A stretch of DNA of 64,000 bases from UBA1206 sp050953105 (lineage in GTDB: Bacteria > Bacillota > Clostridia > Oscillospirales > CAG-382): the NCBI GenBank assembly GCA_050953105.1, contig JBMNMA010000009.1, forward strand, positions 372,001 to 436,000, written 5' to 3'. Positions within the stretch are counted from its first letter, which is position 1; each line of letters opens with the position of its first letter. The notes beneath the pieces were generated by a model. It was not told where the DNA came from and ran no database searches. It saw nothing but the letters and a program-made list of their open reading frames with translations. Position numbers and translations under genes: made by a program. This document shows, in pieces, positions 1 through 8,525 of the stretch.

Positions 1-601
1 CGTAATAGTCAAGAAATCTTAAAGTGCCTATAACAAAACGCAAAATACATCTCGGAATTTTTGCGAAAAATCCTATTTTGTCCATGGTGGAGGAGGATTT
101 ATCCTCTTTGCGCACCTTTGTAACAACCTGTTTAATTTTATAGTTAAACTGGTCTATGGGGGCTACTTCGCTTTCGGGGTCGTAATTCATTATAACCAGT
201 GTTTCGGCGGCGTCGTCCACAAACTTCTTTTTAACCACAAAGGCAAAGGATATGTCATACCGCTGATACAGTCTGTGGCCGCAGTAAAACCGGTTAAGGT
301 AGGGCCTTAGCTGTATTGTCTTTGCCATTGCGGCGCAGATGAAGTGGAACATGGTGTATTTGAATTCCACGCCCCCGGCATTTTTGGCGTTAAGGTATTC
401 CCTAACCTTAGTAATGTCGAGAACTTCGTTCAATACCGCCTCGTTGTCGGCCCGGTTGGGTAAAATATAGGGCATCAAGGCGTGGAGTCCGTCGGTTTCA
501 CGGACAAGATAACCGTCCTTCCGGTCCCCCCATTTACGCTTGCGTTTGGGCTTTTGGGTTTGTGTTTGATTTTGGGTGTTTTCCTTCTCGTTGACGGCCA
601 T
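1..601 (-). CDS. 2-oxo acid dehydrogenase E2-like acyltransferase (3' end outside window)
   Basis: This is the N-terminal 200 codons of a gene read leftward; it is still open at base 1, so the C-terminus lies outside. It starts at ATG 599-601. After a Lys/Gln-rich N-terminal tail come a WGDR..DG..VRETDG motif, LMPYILPNR, and a stretch ending in FHFICAAMAKTIQLRPYLNRF. That arrangement matches the chloramphenicol-acetyltransferase-like fold of the 2-oxoacid dehydrogenase E2 catalytic domain. Stand-alone proteins of this kind, lacking lipoyl and E1-binding domains, are common in Clostridia, and their substrate is not established. The catalytic His motif would lie beyond the window. Family assignment is by motif resemblance; function as an acyltransferase is inferred. 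Confidence 0.75.
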   Translation of the reverse strand, partial: MAVNEKENTQNQTQTQKPKRKRKWGDRKDGYLVRETDGLHALMPYILPNRADNEAVLNEVLDITKVREYLNAKNAGGVEFKYTMFHFICAAMAKTIQLRPYLNRFYCGHRLYQRYDISFAFVVKKKFVDDAAETLVIMNYDPESEVAPIDQFNYKIKQVVTKVRKEDKSSSTMDKIGFFAKIPRCILRFVIGTLRFLDYY

Positions 602-837
602 TCTTCCACCTAATAAAATTTATTAAGATTTTCTTAATTTTAGTCCCTTTTTCAAAAAGGATAGCACAATCAGGCTTGAAAGTCAATGGTTTTTTCATAA
701 TTTGTTAATTATCAACCAGGGTTAATATTGCTATATTTTACCAACATAAACATGCCAAAAAACTAACTTAATACAAGCGTTTTCGATTGCATTTCACCCT
801 GTGTTAGCAGGGTTTTTCATACACGGATGGGGGAGTT

Positions 838-1100
838 GAATATAGCTGCCCAAAGGGCAATTTATCTGTGCCGCAGGTGCAATATAAATGCGAGTGAAAC
901 AAACAAGCAATCAAGCCGCCACGAAGTGGCCACCAACCCCTCATCCGTCAGCCTTCGGCTGCAACCTTCCCCGAAAGTCGGAAGGCTTTTCATATTCATC
1001 CCATGTCACTACCACAACATTAATTTACTGCTACCTTATAATATATTTAATTAAATAGACTAAAACCCGCAGTGTTTTGCAGCTTTTCTCTTTTCACTTC
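838..1100 (+). repeat. Composite intergenic repeat (mini-hairpin block B + block A)
   Basis: Block B (about 838-940) is a run of small hairpins separated by AATATA-type spacers: CTGCCC-aaa-GGGCA, GTGCCGCAGGTGC and GCCACGAAGTGGC. Block A follows, beginning CCCCTCATCCGTCAGCC, then GCCTTCGGCTGC and CTTCCCCGAAAGTCGGAAGG, and ends near CCACAACATTAATTTACTGCTA (to about 1040). A further shared tail, ACCCGCAGTGTTTTG, reaches about 1100. The same B-then-A order occurs at 9418-9620 and 45428-45612. The open frame at 827-1054 crosses it but has no coding character. Bases 602-830 are AT-rich spacer with nothing recognisable. Confidence 0.8.
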
Positions 1101-1104
1101 ACTT

Positions 1105-1133
1105 AAAAAACGAGCCTTAACGGCTCGTTTTTT
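1105..1133 (-). terminator. Intrinsic terminator of the spoVA operon
   Basis: The perfect stem AAAAAACGAGCC/GGCTCGTTTTTT lies immediately downstream of spoVAE on the minus strand and has U-tracts in both directions. Confidence 0.85.
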
Positions 1134-1137
1134 AACA

Positions 1138-1497
1138 CTATGCATTTTTATCTTTAGACTTAAACAGTGCCGCCCAGACGACGGCGAATACCATTGCGGC
1201 GGTTACGCCGGCGGAGGTGGAGGTCAGCCCTCCCATCAAAACTCCAAGCAGGCCGTGCTCTTTAACCGCCTCCTTCACCCCTTCGGCAAGGGTATAGCCA
1301 AAGCCTGTCAGCGGCACTGTGGCACCGGCCATGGCAAACTCCTTGATATATCCGTAAACGCCGACGGCGGTAAGCACCACACCCGAACAAACATACAGCA
1401 CCAGAATTCTCGCCGGTGTCAGCTTGGTTTTATCTATAAGAATCTGGGCGATAAGGCAGAAAGCACCGCCCACAAGAAACGCATATAAATATTGCAT
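1138..1497 (-). CDS. spoVAE: Stage V sporulation protein AE (SpoVAE)
   Basis: The protein has 119 residues and is almost entirely hydrophobic, with three to four membrane segments. It contains the family pattern of an early LVGG..C.IAQ segment and the central motif PLTGFGYTLAEGVKEAV. It ends with a TSTSAGVTAAM..A helix and a short Lys-rich tail. SpoVA proteins form the inner-spore-membrane channel that moves Ca-dipicolinate into the forespore and releases it at germination. It is the last gene of a three-gene operon (spoVAC-spoVAD-spoVAE), starting 12 bases after spoVAD and ending 5 bases before a terminator. In B. subtilis such genes are transcribed by forespore sigma-G; I could not find a convincing sigma-G promoter here. 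Confidence 0.93.
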   Translation of the reverse strand: MQYLYAFLVGGAFCLIAQILIDKTKLTPARILVLYVCSGVVLTAVGVYGYIKEFAMAGATVPLTGFGYTLAEGVKEAVKEHGLLGVLMGGLTSTSAGVTAAMVFAVVWAALFKSKDKNA

Positions 1498-1509
1498 TTT
1501 ATCTCCTTT

Positions 1510-2499
1510 CTATACCCTTTCGATAACCACCAGGTGGGCGACGGCGGGTATGGGCTGTTTTTGAAGAACGGTTTTTGGAGAAAGAAGGGCGCCGGTTCCT
1601 ATAACTATAATCTTCTTGGCTTCCCTCTTTTTCAATTTGTCGAAAAACAATGTGGCCGTAACGCAGGCCGAGCAGCCGCACCCCGAACCGCCGGAATTGA
1701 CATCCTGGGTGTTATAGTCGTATATAAGCATACCGCAGTCGGTAAACTTTCCGCAAAGATCAAGTCCGCATTTGGAAAGCAGCTCGGTGGTAAGCTCATA
1801 TCCCTCCCTGCCCAGGTCGCCGGTGGCTATAATGTCATAGTCGCCGGGGGATTCCTTGCTTTCATCGAAATACCTTAAAATAGTGTCGGTGGCGGCATTG
1901 GCCATGGCGGCTCCCATGTTGTTGGAGTCTATTATACCCATCTCCCGTATTCTGCCGGGGAGGGCCTTGGTAAGCTGAATTTCCGCAGGTGCAGACCTTA
2001 TAAGGAAGGCTCCAGTTCCCGTGACGGTGGTCTGGGACACCGGAGGACGCTGGTTGCCGTATTCAAGGGGAAAGCGGAACTGCCGTTCCGACGAGCAGAA
2101 GTGGGAGGATGCCAATGCTATGGCATTGGTGAAAAACCCCGAATCCACAAACATTCCGCCTACCATAAGTCCTTCGGCAAGAGTGGAGCAGGCTCCATAC
2201 AGTCCGATGTAGGGGGAAGGTACTGTCATGGCGGCAAAGGCGGTGGCGGTGCATTGATTAAGCAGGTCGCCGCCTAGTATCAGCTCAACTTCCCTGTCAC
2301 TCATTTTTGCCTTTGAAAGGAGGAGGTTTATTGCCCTTCTTGCCATTTCGCTTTCGGCCTGCTCCCATGTGGACATACCGAAGTAGGCGTCCTTTTCCAC
2401 CAGGTCGAACATGCTGCCCAGCGGCCCTTCACCTTCCAGTTTGCCCACCACGGTGGCAGAGTGGCTTATATATACGTTTTTAAAGGTAATAATTGACAT
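1510..2499 (-). CDS. spoVAD: Stage V sporulation protein AD (SpoVAD)
   Basis: This 329-residue soluble protein has the thiolase/KAS-III-like fold used by SpoVAD to bind dipicolinic acid. Recognisable blocks are GPLG.MFD near the N-terminus, ILGGDLLNQCTAT, the GLYGACSTLAEGL region (around residue 130), RPPVSQTTVTGTGAFL, and a C-terminal GGSGCGCSACVTA followed by a final IIVIGTGALLSP. Length matches the family (about 330-340). It lies between spoVAC (7-base gap) and spoVAE, the normal spoVA order. It acts on the outer face of the inner spore membrane together with SpoVAC and SpoVAE in Ca-DPA transport. Confidence 0.95.
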   Translation of the reverse strand: MSIITFKNVYISHSATVVGKLEGEGPLGSMFDLVEKDAYFGMSTWEQAESEMARRAINLLLSKAKMSDREVELILGGDLLNQCTATAFAAMTVPSPYIGLYGACSTLAEGLMVGGMFVDSGFFTNAIALASSHFCSSERQFRFPLEYGNQRPPVSQTTVTGTGAFLIRSAPAEIQLTKALPGRIREMGIIDSNNMGAAMANAATDTILRYFDESKESPGDYDIIATGDLGREGYELTTELLSKCGLDLCGKFTDCGMLIYDYNTQDVNSGGSGCGCSACVTATLFFDKLKKREAKKIIVIGTGALLSPKTVLQKQPIPAVAHLVVIERV

Positions 2500-2506
2500 A
2501 ATATAT

Positions 2507-2950
2507 TTACCCCGTTACACATAAAAATATATAGTATATTATTCCGTAGATAACCGCCACAAGGTTGCCGTAAACCACCACGGGACCGGCGATTTTAAAT
2601 ATTTCAGCCCCCACGCCCATAATAAAGCCTTCGCTTTTTGCGTCGATTGCCGGGGATGTTACGGCGTTGGAAAAACCCGTTATGGGTACCAGCAGTCCGG
2701 CACCGCACTGCTTTGCCGCCTTGTCAAAAACCCCTATGCCGGTAAACAGCCCTGCCAGGAAAACCAGCGTCACAGATGCAAGGGTGGAGGCATTTTTTTC
2801 TGCAAGTCCCCAAAACTTATACAAATCGGCAAAGGCTTGTCCTATAACGCAAACCAGCCCCCCGGATACATAGGCAAGAATAAAGTTTTTTATAGACGGT
2901 GACTTTTTTTCCCGCTTTGTGGCGTATTTTACAAATTCATTTTTATCCAT
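2507..2950 (-). CDS. spoVAC: Stage V sporulation protein AC (SpoVAC)
   Basis: The protein has 147 residues: a short charged cytoplasmic N-terminus (Met-Asp-Lys..., KREKKSP), then about four membrane segments. The family motifs VSGGLVCVIGQ, LFTGIGVFDKAAK.CGAGLLVPITGFSNAV and SPAIDAK.EG are present. SpoVAC is the mechanosensitive-channel component of the SpoVA complex for Ca-dipicolinate. It is the first gene of the three-gene spoVA operon; spoVAA, spoVAB and spoVAF are not adjacent, as is common in Clostridia. It starts at ATG 2948-2950 after an AAGGATGG ribosome-binding site. Confidence 0.94.
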   Translation of the reverse strand: MDKNEFVKYATKREKKSPSIKNFILAYVSGGLVCVIGQAFADLYKFWGLAEKNASTLASVTLVFLAGLFTGIGVFDKAAKQCGAGLLVPITGFSNAVTSPAIDAKSEGFIMGVGAEIFKIAGPVVVYGNLVAVIYGIIYYIFLCVTG

Positions 2951-3048
2951 ATATTAACCATCCTTAACATATTTGTCGTTAGTTTGGTTATATTTCATAT
3001 CTATCGTTCATATTATTTTTGCAAAATGTAAAAAATATACTAAAACAC

Positions 3049-3076
3049 TTGACATATCATTTTTAGCAATTATAAT
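3049..3076 (+). promoter_or_regulatory. Sigma-A promoter of the acyl-activating operon
   Basis: TTGACA at 3049-3054 and TATAAT at 3071-3076 are separated by 16 bases. Both boxes are perfect consensus. The ATG used by the downstream gene lies about 50 bases further on. Confidence 0.8.
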
Positions 3077-3124
3077 TTAGCTGTTATTAGCTATTCTCAA
3101 ATCAATTGTAAAGGTATGATGACA

Positions 3125-4846
3125 ATGACATTATTCCGAAATAAATATCCACGGTATCTCAATTTACGACAGATGGTATATGATGCCGCCGAGAAGTTCG
3201 ACGAAAAACCCTATCTGAAATATATTAAAAGCGACAACTCTGTGGGTGAAGTAACCTTTAAGCGTTTTGCGGAGCTTATGGAAAATCTGGGCACCTATTT
3301 TGCAATGCCCGAAAACGGCTGCAACCGGATAGCGATTATTTCCGAAAACCGTTATGAATGGGTTGTTGCCTATGTTGCGGCGGTGGCTGCCGGCAAAACC
3401 GTGATTCCCCTTGACAAAGAACTTCAGTTTGATCAGGTGGAAAAATTTATCGAGCTTGCCGAGGCCGACACCCTTTTTTATTCCGCTGATTTTTCAGAAA
3501 AAATAGTAAATATGGCCAAAAACTCCCCCCATGTAAAGGGCATCAACCATTTTATAAGCTTTGACAGCCTTGACGTGGTGGGCGACAAACGGTTCACCAC
3601 CTTCAAACGGGCTCTGACCTACGGCGAGGAAAAGCTGACGTCGGGGACTTTTACTTTCAAAAGGCTCCGTACCAATTCCTCACGGGTGTGCGCCATTATA
3701 TTCACCTCCGGCACCACCGGCACCAGCAAGGGTGTTATGCTTACCGAGGACAATATAATGTCCTGCGTTCACGCCTCCTCCAACATGGTCAACATTGATG
3801 AAAAGGACGTTTTGCTTTCGGTTTTACCCTATCATCATACCTACGAAACCGCCTGCGGCCTCCTTTCCCCAATCTGCATAGGGGTAACGGTGTGCATTAA
3901 TAACAATCTGAAATATTTTACAAGGAACGTTCAGCTCTTCCGCCCCACCGCCATGGTGCTTGTGCCGCTGTTTGTGGCCACAATGGCAAAGAAAATCGAA
4001 ACCGAAATCAGAAAGACAAATAAAGAAACCATTGTTAAGGGCGGTGTGTTCATAACAAAGAATATCAACCGCATAGGTATAGATATAAAACGCTACGTCT
4101 TTGCCTCCATCCATAAGTTTTTAGGCGGCAGGCTTAGAACCATCATCTGCGGCGGTGCCGCACTCGACCCTCTTTATATTAAAAGATTTGAGGAGTTCGG
4201 CATTTACGTCTACCAGGGCTACGGCATAACCGAATGCGCTCCCCTGGTTTCCGTGGTGCCCTGGAAAAAGGTTAAATATTCCTCTGTGGGCGTTCCCGTC
4301 CCGGGAAGCATTGTTAAAATAGTTGCCGAGGATGAAGATGGCAACGAATACGATCTGCCCTACGGCGAGATCGGCGAAATCTGCGTTAAAGGCCCCCAGG
4401 TTATGGTGGGTTATTACAAGAATCCCGAAGCGACTGCGGAAGCCTTTACCAAAGAGGGCTTTTTCAGAACCGGCGACTACGGTTATATGGACGAAGAAGG
4501 CTTTTTGTATATAACCGGACGGAAAAAGAATATCATAATCTTCGACAACGGTAAAAACGTATATCCCGAGGAAATCGAAGAATACTTATACCGTCTTGAC
4601 ATAATCAAGGAATGTGTGGTCTGCGCCCGCAAGCTTGACGGGGTTGACACCATAACCGCCGTTATATTCCCCGATTATGATCTGTTCAAGGGTAAGAGCG
4701 AAGAGGAGATTAAGGAAGCAATCAAGGCCGAGGTAGCCAAGGTAAACCGTATGCTCCCCTCCTTCAAGCAGATTCATCATATTGAAATCAAAAAGACGGA
4801 ATTTGAAAAGACATCGTCAAAGAAAATCATTCGGTATAAAGTTTAA
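3125..4846 (+). CDS. AMP-forming acyl-CoA/acyl-ACP synthetase (ANL superfamily)
   Basis: An adenylate-forming enzyme of about 573 residues that activates a carboxylic (probably fatty) acid as acyl-AMP and transfers it to CoA or to phosphopantetheine on an ACP. Visible motifs are the P-loop IIFTSGTTGTSKGVML, LPYHHTYE (A4 region), YQGYGITECAPLV (A5), the GD motif FFRTGDYGYMDEEGFLYITGRKKNIII, and the C-terminal catalytic Lys region KTSSKKIIRYKV. It resembles long-chain acyl-CoA synthetases (FadD/LCFA-CoA ligase). The next gene, 46 bases on, encodes an acyl carrier protein, so an acyl-ACP synthetase role is plausible but inferred. Three in-frame ATGs lie at 3116, 3119 and 3125. I prefer 3125 because the AAAGG ribosome-binding site ends at 3114. 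Confidence 0.88.
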   Translation: MTLFRNKYPRYLNLRQMVYDAAEKFDEKPYLKYIKSDNSVGEVTFKRFAELMENLGTYFAMPENGCNRIAIISENRYEWVVAYVAAVAAGKTVIPLDKELQFDQVEKFIELAEADTLFYSADFSEKIVNMAKNSPHVKGINHFISFDSLDVVGDKRFTTFKRALTYGEEKLTSGTFTFKRLRTNSSRVCAIIFTSGTTGTSKGVMLTEDNIMSCVHASSNMVNIDEKDVLLSVLPYHHTYETACGLLSPICIGVTVCINNNLKYFTRNVQLFRPTAMVLVPLFVATMAKKIETEIRKTNKETIVKGGVFITKNINRIGIDIKRYVFASIHKFLGGRLRTIICGGAALDPLYIKRFEEFGIYVYQGYGITECAPLVSVVPWKKVKYSSVGVPVPGSIVKIVAEDEDGNEYDLPYGEIGEICVKGPQVMVGYYKNPEATAEAFTKEGFFRTGDYGYMDEEGFLYITGRKKNIIIFDNGKNVYPEEIEEYLYRLDIIKECVVCARKLDGVDTITAVIFPDYDLFKGKSEEEIKEAIKAEVAKVNRMLPSFKQIHHIEIKKTEFEKTSSKKIIRYKV

Positions 4847-4892
4847 TTTAGCATATAATTTAAAATATACACATCAATAGAGGTAATGAACA

Positions 4893-5120
4893 ATGTTTGA
4901 AAAGCTAAAAGAGATCCTTGTTGAGGAAATGTCCATCAATCCCGCTGATATTACAATGGACGCAGAGTTTATAGGCGATCTTGGGTTTAACTCCCTTGAG
5001 CTTGCCGATCTGGTGGTTATCTGCGAGGAAAAATTCGGTGTCGAATTCGATGACGATGTCCTCCCCACCCTGCTGACCGTCCGGGACGTGGTAAATTATC
5101 TGGAACTTAACGCTGAGTAA
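4893..5120 (+). CDS. acpP: Acyl carrier protein
   Basis: A 75-residue acidic protein of four-helix ACP type: LKEILVEEMSI, then DAEFIGDLGFNSLELADLVVICEEKFGVEFDDD. The phosphopantetheine Ser is residue 34, within GFNSLEL; the usual DSL triplet is NSL here. Length and acidity match AcpP. Its position as second gene after an acyl-activating enzyme, without fatty-acid-synthase genes nearby, suggests a dedicated carrier for that ligase rather than the housekeeping ACP; this is inference. The ribosome-binding site AGAGGTAATGAACA precedes ATG 4893. A terminator follows 30 bases downstream. Confidence 0.9.
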   Translation: MFEKLKEILVEEMSINPADITMDAEFIGDLGFNSLELADLVVICEEKFGVEFDDDVLPTLLTVRDVVNYLELNAE

Positions 5121-5150
5121 CAGACAAAGCGGTTAATAAAATCCCCAACA

Positions 5151-5177
5151 GTGCCTGCATTTGCAGGCACTTTTTAT
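5151..5177 (+). terminator. Intrinsic terminator after acyl carrier gene
   Basis: GTGCCTGCA/TGCAGGCAC hairpin followed by TTTTTATTTTT. Confidence 0.88.
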
Positions 5178-5207
5178 TTTTGGTGGGAATATGTTCCGTG
5201 ATTAACG

Positions 5208-5380
5208 GAACAACCCCTCATCCGTCAGCCTTCGGCTGCCACCTTCCCCTCAAGGGGAAGGCTTATTTTATTTATCCCATGTCGCTGCCGCAACATCAAT
5301 TTGTTGCTAATTTTTAATTTATAAAATAAAAATCGAACAATACTTGCAGGGTTTTGAACCATTTCTCTTAACTCTCACAC
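5208..5380 (+). repeat. Dispersed repeat block A
   Basis: It begins with CCCCTCATCCGTCAGCC and contains the hairpins GCCTTCGGC and CCTTCCCCTCAAGGGGAAGG. It ends CCGCAACATCAATTTGTTGC, then carries the shared tail GCAGGGTTTTGAACC(A/G)TTTCTCTT. The stretch 5178-5541 holds no gene other than this repeat and the sigK leader. Confidence 0.85.
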
Positions 5381-5541
5381 TCTCCCTTTTCACTCTTCTT
5401 TTCATTCTTACCACATTAATTGATTATAAAGTCAAATAAATACGAATATAATTATCCATATTCCTTTATATATTAAATAGTCAAATTCCGGCGGAAAGGC
5501 GGTGAAGGCCGTGCTATGATGAAAATACGGCACGGCGTTTT

Positions 5542-6243
5542 ATGTTGGAACTGTTTTATTGGTTTTTATCCAAAGCGGTTATGCTGTTTTTACGCACCCA
5601 AGGTTCCGGCTCCTTCCCTCCCCCCCTTGACAAAAAGGCGGAGCGGGAGCTTTTTATAAGAGCCGGCAAGGGGGATATGGAGGCAAGGAACACCCTTATC
5701 GAGCACAATCTGCGGCTGGTGGCCCATATAGTGAAAAAATACTACACCTCCTACAAGGACCAGGACGACCTTATTTCGGTGGGGACTATCGGCCTTATAA
5801 AAGCCATTGACTCCTATGACGTCAACAACGGCGCCCGCTTTGCCACCTATGCGGGAAAATGCCTTCAGAATGAAATTTTAATGTATTTTCGTTCACAAAA
5901 GAAAAACTCACTTGAAAACTCCCTCAACGATCCCGTGGATACCGACAAGGAGGGCAACCCCCTTACATATCTTGACATATTGTGCAGCGAGGAGGACATT
6001 GTGGACGAAATCGACATGCGCATACGGTCCACACTGGTGTATAAGGCACTTAAGGAGGCCCTTAATGAGCGGGAACGGAAAATCATTGCCATGCGCTACG
6101 GGCTTGACGGCCATGGCGTATCCCGTGCTCAGCGGGAGGTTGCCGCAGCATTGGGTATTTCCCGCAGCTATGTTTCAAGAATAGAAAAAACCGCCCTTGA
6201 AAAAATAAACGACTACATGACAAAACGCGGGGCGAATATGTAG
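5542..6243 (+). CDS. sigK: RNA polymerase sporulation sigma factor SigK
   Basis: A 233-residue sigma-70 family factor of the late mother cell. The N-terminal hydrophobic pro-region (about residues 1-20, LELFYWFLSKAVMLFL) matches the pro-sequence removed by SpoIVFB. Region 2 follows (RNTLIEHNLRLVAHIVKKYY, DDLISVGTIGLIKAIDSYD, FATYAGKCLQNEILMYFRSQKK), then region 4 with a helix-turn-helix (REVAAALGISRSYVSRIEKTALEKI). The gene is continuous, so there is no skin-type prophage split. No strong ribosome-binding site is seen before ATG 5542. Instead a GCCGTG/CACGGC inverted repeat (about 5508-5535) lies directly upstream and could modulate translation. Confidence 0.94.
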   Translation: MLELFYWFLSKAVMLFLRTQGSGSFPPPLDKKAERELFIRAGKGDMEARNTLIEHNLRLVAHIVKKYYTSYKDQDDLISVGTIGLIKAIDSYDVNNGARFATYAGKCLQNEILMYFRSQKKNSLENSLNDPVDTDKEGNPLTYLDILCSEEDIVDEIDMRIRSTLVYKALKEALNERERKIIAMRYGLDGHGVSRAQREVAAALGISRSYVSRIEKTALEKINDYMTKRGANM

Positions 6244-6324
6244 CTTAAAACGCAATATATGGCTTGACATAAGCTGATTTGAAATATATAATGTATTCGA
6301 CTAAAAAAACGGAAGATAAAAAAT

Positions 6325-6780
6325 ATGTTGACAAAATGCATTTGGGTGCTTGTGGTTAGCATGGTGCCCGTTATCGAGCTGCGCGGGGGTATCCCCATAG
6401 GGCTGGGACTGGGATTAAGCTATCCCCTGGCAATCACTCTTGCCGTTATAGGCAACCTTATACCAATTCCCTTTTTAATCATCTTCGGACGCAGAGTCCT
6501 TGAGTATTTTGCCAAGTTTGAAAAATTCGGCATCCCCTTCAGGTGGATACTTGAGCTGGGCGAAAAAAAGGTGGCCCAAATGAAGCGGACGCTGTTTTGG
6601 GGATTACTCATATTCGTCGCCATCCCCCTCCCCGGAACGGGAGCATGGACAGGGGCGCTTATTGCCATTACGTTAAACCTGAAGTTAAAAGAATCTTTTC
6701 CGGCAATTGCCCTTGGGGTGTTGTCTGCGGCGGGTATAGTTACGTTACTGACGTTTGTTTTTGACATGGCATTGTTTTAA
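6325..6780 (+). CDS. Small multidrug export-type membrane protein
   Basis: A 151-residue integral membrane protein with about four membrane segments. It carries the family signature P.IELRGGIPIGLGLGL near the N-terminus, GNLIPIPFLIIFGRRVLEYF, and IPLPGTGAWTGALIA in the second half. This corresponds to the Pfam Sm_multidrug_ex family (COG2426), whose transport role is poorly proven. It sits alone between sigK and the fusion gene, starting at ATG 6325; the upstream run TTAAAAC...CTTGACATAAG...TATAATG could be its promoter. Confidence 0.85.
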   Translation: MLTKCIWVLVVSMVPVIELRGGIPIGLGLGLSYPLAITLAVIGNLIPIPFLIIFGRRVLEYFAKFEKFGIPFRWILELGEKKVAQMKRTLFWGLLIFVAIPLPGTGAWTGALIAITLNLKLKESFPAIALGVLSAAGIVTLLTFVFDMALF

Positions 6781-6811
6781 AATAATAATCAAATAAAGGA
6801 AGGCAAATTTT

Positions 6812-8506
6812 ATGGCAAAAAGATTTAAAATCGGCGTTATGACCGACTCCTTCAGGGTTTCCTTTGCCGAAGCCCTTGATAAGGCTGTCGAAGTGGGAGC
6901 CGAAGGCATTCAGCTTTACGTTACCGGCGGCGAAATGCTTTACTCCTCCTTTACTCCCGAAAAAATCGAACAGACAAGAAAGCTCCTTGCCGATCACAAC
7001 CTTGTGGTTTCGGCAGTTTGCGGTGACTTCGGCGGACACGGCTTTGAAAGCGAAGAGGAAAACAAGTGGAAAATACCTGCCTCCAAGCAGGTTGCTGACC
7101 TTGCAAAAGCTCTTGATTCCAAGGTTGTTACCACCCATATCGGCGTTGTTCCCACCGAAAAGAACGAAACCTACAACCGCATGAAGGCCGCCTGCAAGGA
7201 AATAGGCGACTATGCGGCTGCTATCGGCGTTACCTTCGCCATTGAAACCGGCCCCGAAAAGGCTGAAACCTTACGCAACTTTATAATCGACGTTGACTCC
7301 AAGGGTATAGGCGTAAACCTTGACCCGGCCAACCTGGTTATGGTTACCGACGACGATCCCGTTCAAGCAGTTTACACCCTTAAGGACTTTATAGTACACA
7401 CCCACGCAAAAGACGGCGTTATGCTCCAGAAAACCGATCCCAGACGCATTTACTCATTCTTTGCCGAAGGCGGCATAGAGGACCTGCGTATGGAGGACTA
7501 CTTTAAGGAAGTTCCCCTCGGCGAAGGCAAGGTTGACTTTGACAACTACCTTAAAGCCCTTGACGAAATCGGCTACACCGGATTTTTAACAATAGAGCGT
7601 GAAGTAGGCGCCAACCCCTTTGACGACATAAAGAAAGCGGTTGACTTTTTGCTTTCCAAAACAACCATTAAAAAAATCGGCTTTATCGACTACTATCTTG
7701 ACGAGTGGCATGCCAACAACTATCCCCAGTTTATAAAGCAGGCTGTCGGCCGTGAGTTTGAAGTGGCTTATGCCTATGCCGAAATCGACTCCCCCAAGGG
7801 CGGTCTTACCACCGACGAATGGTGCGCAAAGTTCGGCGTTCAAAGGTGTGCCACCATTGACGAGGTTGTTGAGAAATCCGACGTTATCATAGTCCTTTCC
7901 CCCGACAACCCTGAAAGACACTGGGATCTGTGCCAGAAACCCCTTGCTTCCGGCAAGCGTGTATATGTTGACAAAACCTTTGCTTTATCCAAAGAGATTG
8001 CTCAGAATCTCGTAAACCTTGCCAAGGCTAACAACACCCCCTTCTTCTCCTCCTCGGCATTAAGGTTTTCCGACGAGCTTAAGGGCTTTAACAAAGAGGA
8101 TATATGCTTTATTTCCTCCCGCGGCCCCGGCAACTTTGACACCTATGCCATCCATCAGATTGAACCTATAGTTATTCTTATGGGCAGCAAGGTAACAAGG
8201 GTTATGGCGGTAGGCGCCGGCAAGTATGAATCCCTTGTCATCGAATTTGAAGGCGGCAGACGTGCTGTTATGAGCCATTACGGCTGGACTGGAATCGACT
8301 TCTCCATGACCGTCAACTACAACGATGGAAAAACTGCGGTTATCCCTGCTATGTCCAACTACTTCCCCAACTTTATCGCCGCCATGTGCGACTTCTTCAA
8401 GACCGGCGACGTAAAGGCCAACCCCGACGAGACCGTTGCCATTATGGGCATCATCGAAGCCGGAAACAAGGCTGTTAAGACTCCCGGCGTTTGGGTTGAG
8501 GTTTAA
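6812..8506 (+). CDS. Fused sugar phosphate isomerase/epimerase (TIM barrel) and Gfo/Idh/MocA-type oxidoreductase
   Basis: A single uninterrupted 564-codon frame. Residues 1 to about 284 form a xylose-isomerase-like TIM barrel. Candidate divalent-metal ligands are Glu145 (AIETGPE), Asp171 (NLDPANL), His196/His198 (VHTHAKD) and Glu262 (LTIEREVG). Residues about 290-564 resemble the Gfo/Idh/MocA fold: EKSDVIIVLSPDNPERHWDLCQKPLASGKRVYVDKTFA matches the usual ...KHVLCEKP block with DKT in place of EKP. The expected GxGxxG dinucleotide loop is not visible; the strand reads KKIGFIDYYLDEWH. In separate form such proteins act together in inositol and rare-sugar epimerisation and oxidation. Substrate unknown. 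The ribosome-binding site is AAGGAAGG, and a terminator follows. Confidence 0.85.
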   Translation: MAKRFKIGVMTDSFRVSFAEALDKAVEVGAEGIQLYVTGGEMLYSSFTPEKIEQTRKLLADHNLVVSAVCGDFGGHGFESEEENKWKIPASKQVADLAKALDSKVVTTHIGVVPTEKNETYNRMKAACKEIGDYAAAIGVTFAIETGPEKAETLRNFIIDVDSKGIGVNLDPANLVMVTDDDPVQAVYTLKDFIVHTHAKDGVMLQKTDPRRIYSFFAEGGIEDLRMEDYFKEVPLGEGKVDFDNYLKALDEIGYTGFLTIEREVGANPFDDIKKAVDFLLSKTTIKKIGFIDYYLDEWHANNYPQFIKQAVGREFEVAYAYAEIDSPKGGLTTDEWCAKFGVQRCATIDEVVEKSDVIIVLSPDNPERHWDLCQKPLASGKRVYVDKTFALSKEIAQNLVNLAKANNTPFFSSSALRFSDELKGFNKEDICFISSRGPGNFDTYAIHQIEPIVILMGSKVTRVMAVGAGKYESLVIEFEGGRRAVMSHYGWTGIDFSMTVNYNDGKTAVIPAMSNYFPNFIAAMCDFFKTGDVKANPDETVAIMGIIEAGNKAVKTPGVWVEV

Positions 8507-8525
8507 TTTAAGATAAATTAGCATA

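Noticed and set aside
827..1054. 75-codon plus-strand frame
   Set aside because: It runs through the B-A hairpin repeats; composition is explained by the repeat and there is no family resemblance.
2950..3040. Sigma-G promoter for the spoVA operon
   Set aside because: Expected biologically, but no sequence there fits both sigma-G boxes well enough to call.
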